Shown piece by piece: positions 1 through 6,648 of a stretch of 7,632 bases of DNA. Positions within the stretch are counted from its first letter, which is position 1. Each line of letters begins with the position of its first letter. The DNA comes from Rhodospirillales bacterium RIFCSPLOWO2_12_FULL_67_15 (lineage in GTDB: Bacteria; Pseudomonadota; Alphaproteobacteria; Rhodospirillales; 2-12-FULL-67-15). The stretch is from contig MIAC01000118.1 of the NCBI GenBank assembly GCA_001830475.1, positions 1-7,632 of the forward strand. Direction: 5' to 3'. The notes beneath the pieces were generated by a model that made no database searches, had not been told where the DNA came from, and saw only the letters and a program-made list of their open reading frames with translations. Position numbers and translations under genes: made by a program.

Positions 1-201
1 GCTCGCGGGGAACTCGGAGGCCGGCGCACGCAGCTTGGGCGGAGCGGGAGGCGGGGCGGCAGGCGCGGCGACCGGCGGGACGGGCGCGGCCTGCTTCGGG
101 GGTTCGAGATCGTACTCGGCGCACGCGGCGAGCAGCGCGAGCGCAACGACCAGAGCGAACCGCCCCAGTTCGATCCCCCGAATTGAAGCCGCCGCCGTCA
201 T
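1..201 (-). CDS. Putative proline-rich lipoprotein, N-terminal part only
   Basis: An open frame on the minus strand begins with ATG at 201 and stays open for 67 codons to the window edge. The N-terminus looks like a lipoprotein signal: arginines at residues 8 and 14, a hydrophobic stretch at about 15-26 (FALVVALALLAA), and a lipobox LAAC with the lipidated cysteine at residue 27. Residue 28 is alanine, not aspartate, which in the usual sorting rule points to the outer membrane. Residues 34-60 are rich in proline and alanine (for example APAAPPPAPP), like a flexible linker that would precede a folded domain outside the window. A GGAAGG Shine-Dalgarno (plus-strand 208-213) sits 6 nt before the ATG and supports this start. 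The gene is divergent from ccoN. The function cannot be told from this part; a cell-wall-associated or periplasmic protein is a guess. Confidence 0.72.
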   Translation of the reverse strand, partial: MTAAASIRGIELGRFALVVALALLAACAEYDLEPPKQAAPVPPVAAPAAPPPAPPKLRAPASEFPAS

Positions 202-327
202 GTCCCGCCTTCCCCCGAGGGCTCGTCTTGCCGCAGGACCTTACCGTAAACCGGCCCGAATCCCAATGTTTCCGGGCCTCGGACCCGAGGGCCGCAAGCC
301 CCGTTTTCGGCAGCAATCTCGCCCCGG

Positions 328-341
328 TTGACATGAGTCAA
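328..341. promoter_or_regulatory. FixK/FNR-family binding site upstream of ccoN
   Basis: TTGACATGAGTCAA is a perfect inverted repeat (TTGAC, 4-nt spacer, GTCAA). It matches the TTGA-N6-TCAA pattern bound by FNR, FixK and Anr proteins, which activate cbb3 oxidase operons under low oxygen in many proteobacteria. It ends 115 nt before the ccoN ATG, inside the 255-nt divergent intergenic region (202-456). Its centre (334.5) would place a class II start site (box at -41.5) at about 376, leaving roughly 81 nt of leader. The site is symmetric and could also influence the divergent lipoprotein gene, whose ATG lies about 133 nt from the box centre. The match is seen directly; binding and oxygen control are inferred. 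Confidence 0.8.
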
Positions 342-363
342 TTTGCGTTCCAGCCTTCAAGGC

Positions 364-369
364 TAAGAA
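364..369 (+). promoter_or_regulatory. Candidate -10 element of the ccoN promoter
   Basis: TAAGAA lies exactly where a -10 hexamer (-12 to -7) would be if the FixK/FNR palindrome at 328-341 were centred at -41.5. It agrees with TATAAT at only three of six positions, but these include the important first T and second A. A poor -10 and no -35 are normal for activator-dependent class II promoters. The call rests mainly on spacing. Confidence 0.4.
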
Positions 370-456
370 AAGAGCGCGCGTGGCCACCCCGCAAAGGATC
401 GAAAACGGCGGGGCCTCGCGACCAACGGGTCGAGGCGAGAGAAGGGTCCGGCGGAC

Positions 457-1959
457 ATGACGGCAAGCCAAGGCGCGGGCGCGGCGGCGAATCCCGCCGC
501 GCAATTCGTGTTGAACCCCGATCGGGGCGAGGCGACGGCGGTTTCCTACAACGACGACATCGTGCGCAAGTTCACCGCCGCCACGGTCTTCTGGGGCGTG
601 GCGGCGTTCGCGGCCGGGCTGGCGATCGCCCTCCAACTCGCGTTTCCGGTCCTCAACCTCGACCTCGAATGGACGACCTTCGGCCGGCTCCGCCCGGTCC
701 ACACCTCGGCCGCCGTCTTCGCCTTCGGCGGTAACGTCCTGTTCGCGACCTCGTTCTACGTCGTGCAGCGTACCTGCCGGGCGACCCTGTTCGGCGGGCC
801 GGCGCTCGCCAACTTCATCTTCTGGGGCTATCAGCTGGTGATCGTGCTGGCCGCGACCGGATACGTCCTCGGCATCACCCAGAGCAAGGAGTACGCCGAA
901 CCGGAATGGTACGTGGACCTGCTGCTGACCCTCGTCTGGGTCTGCTATCTCGTCGCCTTCGGCGGCACCCTGCTGAAAAGGCGCGAGCCGCACATCTACG
1001 TCGCCAACTGGTTCTATCTCGCCTTCATCCTGACGGTGGCGGTGCTGCACATCGTCAACAATCTCGCCGTGCCGGTCAGCTGGAGCGGAACCAAGAGCTA
1101 CGGGGTCTGGGCGGGCGTCCAGGACGCCATGACGCAATGGTGGTACGGCCACAACGCGGTCGGCTTCTTCCTGACCGCCGGCTTTCTCGGCATCATGTAT
1201 TACTTCGTGCCCAAGCAGGCGGAGCGGCCGGTCTATTCCTACCGCCTCTCCGTCGTCCACTTCTGGACGCTGATCTTCCTCTACATCTGGGCCGGGCCGC
1301 ACCACCTGCACTACTCCGCCTTGCCCGACTGGCTGCAAACGCTCGGCATGACGTTCTCGCTGATCCTGTGGATGCCGTCGTGGGGCGGCATGATCAACGG
1401 CGTCATGACCCTCTCGGGCGCGTGGCACAAGCTGCGCACCGACCCGGTGCTGCGCTTCCTGATCACCTCGGTCGCCTTCTACGGCATGAGCACGTTCGAG
1501 GGTCCGGTCATGTCGATCAAGGCGGTCAATTCGCTCTCCCACTTCACCGACTGGACCATCGGCCACGTCCATTCCGGCGCGCTCGGCTGGGTCGCGTTCG
1601 TCAGCTTCGGCGCGGTCTATTTCCTGGTGCCGCGGCTGTGGGGCGCGGCGCGGCTTTATTCGCTCAATCTCGTGACGCTGCACTTCTGGATCGCGACCAT
1701 CGGCATCGTTCTCTACATCACCGCGATGTGGGTTTCGGGGATCATGCAGGGATTGATGTGGCGCGCCTACGACGACTACGGCTTCCTCCAGTATTCGTTC
1801 ATCGAGACGGTGCAGGCGATGCGGCCCTACTACATGATCCGGGCGCTGGGCGGGCTTCTGTTCCTCGCCGGCGCCCTGGTCATGGTCTACAACCTGGTCC
1901 AGACCGCCAAGGGCCGGGTCCGCGACGAAGAGCCGGTCGCCCTGCCGGCGCCGGCCTGA
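457..1959 (+). CDS. ccoN: cbb3-type cytochrome c oxidase subunit I (CcoN/FixN)
   Basis: Catalytic subunit of the high-affinity cbb3 oxidase: it reduces O2 to water in the cytoplasmic membrane and contributes to the proton gradient. The 500-residue protein has about 12 hydrophobic helices and the full set of expected ligands. H82 (RPVHTSA) and H372 are candidates for low-spin heme b, H370 for heme b3, and H232 (YGHN) with H282/H283 (GPHHLHY) for CuB. Y276, six residues before H282, matches the spacing of the cross-linked active-site tyrosine in this family. The glutamate-rich SKEYAEPEW segment (143-151) is also typical. The first 30 residues are Ala-rich and look disordered. An in-frame GTG at 508 is an alternative start, but the ATG at 457 has an upstream purine-rich AGAAGGG (439-445). 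First gene of a ccoNOQP operon, downstream of a FixK/FNR-type box. Confidence 0.97.
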   Translation: MTASQGAGAAANPAAQFVLNPDRGEATAVSYNDDIVRKFTAATVFWGVAAFAAGLAIALQLAFPVLNLDLEWTTFGRLRPVHTSAAVFAFGGNVLFATSFYVVQRTCRATLFGGPALANFIFWGYQLVIVLAATGYVLGITQSKEYAEPEWYVDLLLTLVWVCYLVAFGGTLLKRREPHIYVANWFYLAFILTVAVLHIVNNLAVPVSWSGTKSYGVWAGVQDAMTQWWYGHNAVGFFLTAGFLGIMYYFVPKQAERPVYSYRLSVVHFWTLIFLYIWAGPHHLHYSALPDWLQTLGMTFSLILWMPSWGGMINGVMTLSGAWHKLRTDPVLRFLITSVAFYGMSTFEGPVMSIKAVNSLSHFTDWTIGHVHSGALGWVAFVSFGAVYFLVPRLWGAARLYSLNLVTLHFWIATIGIVLYITAMWVSGIMQGLMWRAYDDYGFLQYSFIETVQAMRPYYMIRALGGLLFLAGALVMVYNLVQTAKGRVRDEEPVALPAPA

Positions 1960-1972
1960 AGGGAATCCGGTC

Positions 1973-2701
1973 ATGGCCTTCAGCCACGAAAAGATCGAAA
2001 CCAACGTCGTTCTCCTTTCGATTTTGATCCTCGTCACCATTTCGGTCGGCGGGCTGGTGCAGATGGTCCCGCTCGCGACCATGGATCAGACCATCGAGAA
2101 AGTGCAGGGGATGCGCCCCTACAGCCCGCTCGAGCTGTTGGGCCGCAACATCTACGTCCGCGAAGGCTGCTATCTCTGCCACAGCCAGATGGTCCGGCCC
2201 TTCCGCGACGAGGTCGAGCGCTACGGCCACTACAGCCTGGCCGCCGAGAGCCTGTATGACCATCCCTTCCAGTGGGGCTCCAAGCGCACCGGGCCCGACC
2301 TCGCCCGGGTCGGGGGCAAGTACTCCAACGACTGGCACGCGCTGCACATGGCCAACCCGCGCGCGGTGGTGCCGGAATCGATCATGCCGGCGTATTCCTT
2401 CATGGCGCGGCGCGAACTCCGCGCCGACGACGCCGCCGAGCACCTGAAAGCGCTGCGCACGGTCGGCGTGCCCTACACCGAAGACGACATCGCCAACGCG
2501 CTCGCCGACCTCAAGACCCAGGCCGGCGCGGGCGAGGGCGACATCCGCCCGTTCACCGAGCGCTATCCCAAGGCGCCGATGGGCGATTTCGACGGCGACC
2601 CCAAACGCATCACCGAGCTCGACGCCCTCATCGCCTATCTGCAGGTGCTGGGGACGTTGGTGGACTTCACCACCTTCCGCCCCGAGCTGGCGCGGCGCTG
2701 A
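1973..2701 (+). CDS. ccoO: cbb3-type cytochrome c oxidase subunit II, monoheme cytochrome c (CcoO/FixO)
   Basis: Membrane-anchored monoheme c subunit that passes electrons to the heme centres of CcoN from the periplasmic side. The 242-residue protein has one N-terminal anchor helix (about 12-31), retained as an uncleaved signal anchor in this family. A single heme c motif CYLCH follows (C66, C69, H70), in the family context REGCYLCHSQMVRPF. M138 in ESIMPAYSF is the likely distal heme ligand. The C-terminal part (residues 145-235) is helical in appearance and ends with a segment resembling the usual LDALIAYLQVLGT ending. The start is well supported: AAGGGAA (1959-1965) overlaps the last base of the ccoN stop and lies 7 nt before the ATG. 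The gap to ccoN is 13 nt, so translational coupling is likely. Confidence 0.96.
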   Translation: MAFSHEKIETNVVLLSILILVTISVGGLVQMVPLATMDQTIEKVQGMRPYSPLELLGRNIYVREGCYLCHSQMVRPFRDEVERYGHYSLAAESLYDHPFQWGSKRTGPDLARVGGKYSNDWHALHMANPRAVVPESIMPAYSFMARRELRADDAAEHLKALRTVGVPYTEDDIANALADLKTQAGAGEGDIRPFTERYPKAPMGDFDGDPKRITELDALIAYLQVLGTLVDFTTFRPELARR

Positions 2702-2710
2702 AGAAAGGAC

Positions 2711-2718
2711 GGAGGAAA
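2711..2718 (+). promoter_or_regulatory. Strong ribosome binding site for ccoQ
   Basis: GGAGGAAA lies 5 nt before the ATG at 2724. This near-ideal Shine-Dalgarno is the main nucleotide-level support that the very short ccoQ frame is translated. Confidence 0.8.
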
Positions 2719-2723
2719 CCGTC

Positions 2724-2873
2724 ATGAATTGGCCCGAGCTGGTGCTGACGTTGACCCCCTTCTGGATGATGGGGATGGTTGTTTGCTTCGGCGCGATCGT
2801 GGCATGGGCGTACTGGCCCGGCCACCGCGCCCGCTTCGAGGAGGACGGCCGGATTCCTTTCAAGGAAGACTAG
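2724..2873 (+). CDS. ccoQ: cbb3-type cytochrome c oxidase small subunit CcoQ/FixQ
   Basis: Small membrane subunit that stabilises the cbb3 complex, in particular the association of CcoP with the CcoNO core in organisms where it has been studied. The frame encodes 49 residues: a short N-terminus (MNWPEL), one transmembrane helix at about 7-30 containing WMMGMVVCFGAIVAWAYW, then a charged cytoplasmic tail (RARFEEDGRIPFKED). This one-helix-plus-acidic-tail layout and the length match the CcoQ family, whose sequences are otherwise poorly conserved. It has a strong ribosome binding site, starts 22 nt after the ccoO stop and ends 13 nt before the ccoP start, exactly the place expected for ccoQ. It is short enough to be missed by length-limited gene callers. 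Confidence 0.92.
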   Translation: MNWPELVLTLTPFWMMGMVVCFGAIVAWAYWPGHRARFEEDGRIPFKED

Positions 2874-2879
2874 AGGAGA
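2874..2879 (+). promoter_or_regulatory. Ribosome binding site fixing the GTG start of ccoP
   Basis: AGGAGA directly follows the ccoQ stop codon and lies 7 nt before GTG at 2887. It decides the ccoP start in favour of this GTG over an in-frame ATG at 2779, which would overlap most of ccoQ and has no comparable signal. Confidence 0.78.
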
Positions 2880-2886
2880 AACGCGC

Positions 2887-3741
2887 GTGGCGAACGTGGA
2901 GAAGGATACCGTCACCGGCACCGACACCACCGGCCATCAGTGGGACGGGATCAAGGAACTGAACAACCCGCTGCCGCGCTGGTGGCTGTATGTTTTGTAC
3001 GCCACCATCGTGTGGTCGGTCGGCTATTGGGTCGTCTATCCGGCGTGGCCGAGCCTGTCGAGCTATACCAAGGGCGTGCTCGGCTATTCCTCGCGCGCGG
3101 AGATGGAAAAGGATGTTGCCGCCGCGCGCAAGGCGCAAGAATCGTGGCGCGCGAAGCTGGCCGCCGCCCCGATCGCGGAGATCGTCAAGGACAAGGACCT
3201 GCTCGTCTATGCGACCGCCGGCGGCAAGGCGGTCTTCGCCGAGAACTGCCAGCCCTGCCACGGCGCGGGCGGCGCGGGCCGGCCCGGCGGCTATCCGGTG
3301 CTCGCCGACGACGACTGGCTCTGGGGGGGCGCGCCGGAGGAGATTCTCGCCACCGTGCGCTTCGGCGTCCGCTCCGGTCACAAGGACGCGCGCGCGAGCG
3401 AAATGCCTCGCTTCGGCGAGCAGCTCAAGGCGGACGAAATCCGCGTGCTCGCCGATCATGTGCTCTCGCTTTCGGGAAAGGGCGCGAAAAGCGACACCGG
3501 CGTCAAGTTGTTCGAGGAGAATTGCATCGCTTGTCACGGCGACGACGGCAAGGGCAACAAGGATCTGGGCACGCCCAATCTCGCCGACGGCATCTGGCTT
3601 TTGGGCGGAACCCGCGAGACCATAGCGGCTCAGATCGCGACTCCCCGTCACGGCGTCATGCCGGCGTGGGAAGGACGGCTCGATCCGGTCGCGCTCAAGA
3701 TGGTCGCGGCCTATATTCACGCGCTCGGCGGCGGGAAATAA
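2887..3741 (+). CDS. ccoP: cbb3-type cytochrome c oxidase subunit III, diheme cytochrome c (CcoP/FixP)
   Basis: Diheme c subunit that receives electrons from soluble or membrane cytochromes and relays them to CcoO/CcoN. From the GTG the protein is 284 residues. Its N-terminus carries the typical FixP signature (TTGHQWDGIKELNNPLPRWW, about residues 14-33), followed by one membrane helix at about 33-52. Two cytochrome c domains follow: CQPCH (C121, C124, H125) with M173 in SEMPRFG as probable distal ligand, and CIACH (C213, C216, H217) with M258 in GVMPAW. The in-frame upstream ATG at 2779 is rejected because its extra 36 residues lie inside ccoQ, whereas the GTG start gives the family-like N-terminus. 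Last structural gene of the operon; an 88-nt gap with a hairpin separates it from ccoG. Confidence 0.96.
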   Translation: MANVEKDTVTGTDTTGHQWDGIKELNNPLPRWWLYVLYATIVWSVGYWVVYPAWPSLSSYTKGVLGYSSRAEMEKDVAAARKAQESWRAKLAAAPIAEIVKDKDLLVYATAGGKAVFAENCQPCHGAGGAGRPGGYPVLADDDWLWGGAPEEILATVRFGVRSGHKDARASEMPRFGEQLKADEIRVLADHVLSLSGKGAKSDTGVKLFEENCIACHGDDGKGNKDLGTPNLADGIWLLGGTRETIAAQIATPRHGVMPAWEGRLDPVALKMVAAYIHALGGGK

Positions 3742-3784
3742 CCCCTCTGCGACTTGGGTTGCGCATCCGCCCGCGCCGGCATAG

Positions 3785-3810
3785 ATCGAACGCGGACCTC
3801 GCGTTTCGAT
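3785..3810 (+). other. Imperfect hairpin between ccoP and ccoG
   Basis: In the 88-nt ccoP-ccoG gap, ATCGAACGCG (3785-3794) can pair with CGCG plus TTCGAT (3800-3803 and 3805-3810) around a 5-nt loop GACCT, with one unpaired T at 3804. This gives a ten-base-pair stem with a single bulge. No T-run follows, so it does not look like an intrinsic terminator. It ends 19 nt before the ccoG ATG and could act in mRNA processing or stability, or in restraining ccoG translation. The pairing is seen in the sequence; any role is inference, and chance pairing in GC-rich DNA is possible. Confidence 0.45.
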
Positions 3811-3829
3811 AGTTCGTCCGGGCCATGAC

Positions 3830-5263
3830 ATGAACGAACCATCCGCCGTCGCGACCTCTTCGTCGCTGCTCTACGCGGCGCGCGAGGAAATCTACCCGCG
3901 CAAGGTGAAAGGGACATTCCGCCGCCTCAAGTGGGCGGCGCTGATCGTGCTGCTCGGGCTTTATTACGGCGCGCCCTGGCTGCGCTGGGATCGCGGCGCG
4001 GGCGCGCCCGACCAGGCGCTGCTCGTGGACATGCCGGGTCGGCGCGCGTACTTCTTCATGATCGAAATCTGGCCGCAAGAGGTCTATTACCTCACCGGCC
4101 TTCTCATCCTCGCCGCGATCGGGCTTTTCCTCATCACCGCGCTCGCCGGGCGGGTGTGGTGCGGCTTTACCTGTCCGCAGACCGTCTGGACCGACCTGTT
4201 CATGTGGGTCGAGCGGCTGATCGAGGGCGACCGGCCGGCGCGCATGGCGCTGGACCGGGCGCCGCTTTCGCCGGCGAAGGCGCTGAAAAGGACCGCCAAG
4301 CACCTGGCCTGGCTCGGACTCGCGTTCGCGACCGGCGGCGCCTGGATCATGTATTTCGCCGACGCGCCGACGCTGCTGCGGGAATTCTTCGTCGGACGCG
4401 CCTCGGCCGAGGTTTACGGCTTCACCGCGCTGTTCACCGCCACCACCTACGTGCTGGCCGGCTTCGCCCGGGAACAGGTGTGCATCTACATGTGCCCGTG
4501 GCCGCGCATCCAGGGCGCGATGTTCGACGAGCACTCCTTGATCGTCACCTACGAGGACTGGCGGGGCGAGCCGCGCGGCGGCGCCAAGCACGGCCAGTCG
4601 TTCGAAGGTCGCGGCCATTGCGTCGACTGCGGGCTCTGCGTCCAGGTCTGTCCGACCGGCGTGGACATCCGCCAGGGCCTGCAAATGGCCTGCATCGGCT
4701 GCGCGCTGTGCGTGGACGCGTGCAATTCGATCATGCCGCGTTTCGGCCTGCCCAAAAACCTGATCGCCTATGATTCGATCGCCAACCAGGCCGCGCGGAT
4801 GAAGGGCGATCCGCCGCGGGTCCGCTGGCTCAGGCCGCGCACGGTGGCCTATACGGCGATCCTGCTCGTCGTCGGCGCGGCGATGGCGGCGGGCCTGGTC
4901 GGCAGGACGCGCGCCGAGGTTCACGTCATCGCCGACCGCGCGCCGCTGTTCGTGCGCCTCTCGGACGGAGACCTGCGCAACGGCTACACGGTCAAGATCC
5001 TGAACATGGAGCGCGCCGACAAGGAGTTCCGGCTGGAAGTCGCGGGGATTTCCGGCGCGACCCTGACCATCCCCGGTTTCGTCGCCGAGGAGCGAACCGC
5101 GGCCGCGCTGCCGGTCAAGGCCGATTCGGTCGGCACCTTCCGCGTCTTCGTCCGGGCGCGGCCGGACCGGCTCGAAGGCCGCGCCCGCGAAATCGTCTTC
5201 GCCGCGACCGACGAAAGCGACGGCCGCGCCTACCGCCGCGCCAACGTGTTCAACGGGCCGTGA
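3830..5263 (+). CDS. ccoG: cbb3 oxidase assembly protein CcoG (FixG/RdxA family), membrane ferredoxin-like
   Basis: Membrane-bound iron-sulfur protein needed for cbb3 oxidase biogenesis; characterised relatives reduce Cu(II) to Cu(I) for the CuB site. The 477-residue protein has hydrophobic segments at about 34-50, 83-105, 158-178, 195-212 and 338-357. Cysteine pairs occur at C111/C115 (WCGFTCP) and C218/C222 (CIYMCP). A bacterial ferredoxin-type double [4Fe-4S] region contains C264, C267, C270, C274 and C288, C291, C294, C298. The C-terminal part (about 362-477) fits the periplasmic Ig-like FixG C-terminal domain. The ATG at 3830 has no good Shine-Dalgarno; the nearby ATG at 3825 is out of frame. 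The N-terminus (SLLYAAREEIYPRKVKGTFR) matches the family start, so 3830 is preferred. ccoH begins 10 nt after its stop. Confidence 0.95.
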   Translation: MNEPSAVATSSSLLYAAREEIYPRKVKGTFRRLKWAALIVLLGLYYGAPWLRWDRGAGAPDQALLVDMPGRRAYFFMIEIWPQEVYYLTGLLILAAIGLFLITALAGRVWCGFTCPQTVWTDLFMWVERLIEGDRPARMALDRAPLSPAKALKRTAKHLAWLGLAFATGGAWIMYFADAPTLLREFFVGRASAEVYGFTALFTATTYVLAGFAREQVCIYMCPWPRIQGAMFDEHSLIVTYEDWRGEPRGGAKHGQSFEGRGHCVDCGLCVQVCPTGVDIRQGLQMACIGCALCVDACNSIMPRFGLPKNLIAYDSIANQAARMKGDPPRVRWLRPRTVAYTAILLVVGAAMAAGLVGRTRAEVHVIADRAPLFVRLSDGDLRNGYTVKILNMERADKEFRLEVAGISGATLTIPGFVAEERTAAALPVKADSVGTFRVFVRARPDRLEGRAREIVFAATDESDGRAYRRANVFNGP

Positions 5264-5273
5264 ACGCCGGACC

Positions 5274-5756
5274 ATGAACGATTTCACGCGCAAGACCGGG
5301 TGGTGGTATCCATGGGCGCTGTTCGGCGTCATGGCCGTGACCGTGATCGTCAACGGGTTTCTCGCCTGGATCGCGGACGACACGTTCTCGGGCCTCGCCG
5401 GCGCGCGCCATCGCGATCTCGGGCTCGACTACAACCGCGCGCTCGAGGGGCGCGCGGCCCAGGAGCGTCTCGGCTGGCGGGCGGAAATCGCGTTCGAGCC
5501 GCGCGGCGGGGGCGGCGTGATCGAAGTCAGGCTCGTCACCCGCGAAGGCGACCCGGTCGAGGGGGCCGACGCCGAGCTTCTGATCCGCCGTCCCGTGGAG
5601 GAAGGCTTCGATCGGCGGATCGGCCTGATTCCCGAAGGGGATGGGCGCTACACCGCCCGCGTCGCGCTGCCCAAGCCCGGGCAATGGGCGTTGCATCTGC
5701 TGGTGCGGCGCGGCGACGACGTGTATCAGCACCAGACGCGGATCATGGCGCCCTGA
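5274..5756 (+). CDS. ccoH: cbb3 oxidase assembly protein CcoH/FixH
   Basis: Small membrane protein of the FixH family, required for cbb3 assembly and reported in relatives to associate with the oxidase subunits. The 160-residue protein has a short cytoplasmic N-terminus ending in GWWYPWALFG, one membrane helix at about 13-33, and a periplasmic beta-rich domain (about 65-156). The family-like pattern includes an early aromatic cluster, a tyrosine in the GLDYNRAL segment (Y53), and a late GRYTARVALPKPGQWALHL stretch. It starts 10 nt after ccoG and has only a weak ribosome binding site, so translation probably depends on coupling to ccoG. In many alphaproteobacteria the next genes are ccoI and ccoS; here they are absent and panB follows. 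Confidence 0.92.
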   Translation: MNDFTRKTGWWYPWALFGVMAVTVIVNGFLAWIADDTFSGLAGARHRDLGLDYNRALEGRAAQERLGWRAEIAFEPRGGGGVIEVRLVTREGDPVEGADAELLIRRPVEEGFDRRIGLIPEGDGRYTARVALPKPGQWALHLLVRRGDDVYQHQTRIMAP

Positions 5757-5804
5757 GGCGGCGATCTGGTAACATCCGGACCGCGCTTGCAGGGTTTCCC
5801 GACC

Positions 5805-6641
5805 ATGGCCCCCGACTACCCGATGCCCGCCGAACGAATCACGCCCGAGCTCTTGCGCGCCCGCAAAGGCGGCGTGCCGATCGTCGCGCTCACCGCCTAT
5901 TCCAAGGCCGAGGCGCAACGGCTCGATCCGCTCGTGGATTTGATCCTGGTCGGGGATTCGGTCGCCATGATCGTCTACGGCATGGACACCACCGTCGGGC
6001 TTACGCTCGAAACCATGATCGCGCACGGCCGGGCGGTCGTGCGCGGCGCCAAGCGCGCGTGCGTGGTGGTCGACCTGCCCGCCGGCAGCTACGAACGCAG
6101 CGCCGAACAGGCGTATGCGTCCGCCGCGCGCGTCGTCGCCGAAACCGGCGCGGCGGCGGTCAAGCTCGAAGGCGGGGTCGCGGTCGCGCCGGCGATCCGC
6201 CGCCTGGTCGGCGCGGGGATTCCCGTCCTCGGCCACGTCGGGCTTCTGCCCCAGTCGGTGACCGAGGCCGGAGCCTTCCGCGTCCAAGGCCGCGACGACC
6301 TCTCGGCCGCGCATGTGCTCGACGACGCCCGCGCCGTCGCCGAGGCCGGCGCCTTCGCGATGGTGATCGAAGGCACGGTCGAGCCGCTCGCGCGCTGCAT
6401 CACCGAGACCGTCCCGATCCCGACCATCGGCATCGGCGCTTCGCCCGCCTGCGACGGCCAGATCCTGGTCACCCACGACCTGCTCGGGCTGTTTGCCGAT
6501 TTCACGCCCAAGTTCGTGAAGCGCTACGCCGAGCTGGGGGAGGCCGCGGAACAGGCGGTTCGCCGGTTCGCCGACGACGTCCGCGCCCGCCGCTTCCCTG
6601 CGCCTGAGCATTGTTTCGGCGTCAAGCCGCCGAAGGACTGA
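5805..6641 (+). CDS. panB: 3-methyl-2-oxobutanoate hydroxymethyltransferase (PanB)
   Basis: Cytoplasmic enzyme of pantothenate synthesis: transfers a hydroxymethyl group from 5,10-methylenetetrahydrofolate to 2-oxoisovalerate, giving ketopantoate. The 278-residue (beta/alpha)8-barrel-type protein is of normal length. Expected active-site residues are visible: D51 in LVGDS and D90 in VVDLP (Mg2+), K120 and E122 in VKLEGG, H144 in [10 protein letters not shown], the catalytic-type E189 in MVIEG, and S213 in GIGAS. VGDSVAM has alanine where the family often has glycine. I chose ATG 5805, with AGGG (5791-5794) upstream; an in-frame TTG at 5787 and ATG at 5823 are alternatives. It lies 48 nt after ccoH. 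TAACAT (5770-5775) in that gap is a possible weak -10 without a clear -35, so panB may be read through from ccoGH or have its own promoter. Confidence 0.96.
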   Translation: MAPDYPMPAERITPELLRARKGGVPIVALTAYSKAEAQRLDPLVDLILVGDSVAMIVYGMDTTVGLTLETMIAHGRAVVRGAKRACVVVDLPAGSYERSAEQAYASAARVVAETGAAAVKLEGGVAVAPAIRRLVGAGIPVLGHVGLLPQSVTEAGAFRVQGRDDLSAAHVLDDARAVAEAGAFAMVIEGTVEPLARCITETVPIPTIGIGASPACDGQILVTHDLLGLFADFTPKFVKRYAELGEAAEQAVRRFADDVRARRFPAPEHCFGVKPPKD

Positions 6642-6648
6642 AGCGCCC

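Noticed and set aside
277..290. Dyad CCTCGG-AC-CCGAGG in the divergent intergenic region, considered as terminator or operator
   Set aside because: It has no T-run, is short, and such GC dyads are common by chance in this base composition; no known operator pattern fits.
183..734. Plus-strand open frames spanning the divergent intergenic region into ccoN
   Set aside because: They overlap the ccoN coding region in a different frame, have Arg/Pro-rich composition, and run through the regulatory palindrome.
241..2082. Minus-strand open frame of 613 codons opposite ccoN
   Set aside because: It lies across the unambiguous ccoN and the start of ccoO. Its translation is low-complexity, rich in R, D, E, G and H, as expected for antisense frames of GC-rich genes, with no domain signature.
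2779..2886. Upstream ATG extension of ccoP
   Set aside because: The 36 extra residues overlap ccoQ in another frame and do not look like a CcoP N-terminus; the GTG at 2887 has the better ribosome binding site and family-like start.
3754..3813. Possible promoter before ccoG (TTGGGT or TTGCGC with CATAGA, or GATAGT)
   Set aside because: Spacings or matches are poor in every combination; not enough to call a promoter.
3695..5383. Minus-strand open frame of 562 codons opposite ccoG
   Set aside because: Antisense shadow of ccoG and the start of ccoH with an Arg/Asp-rich, domain-free translation.
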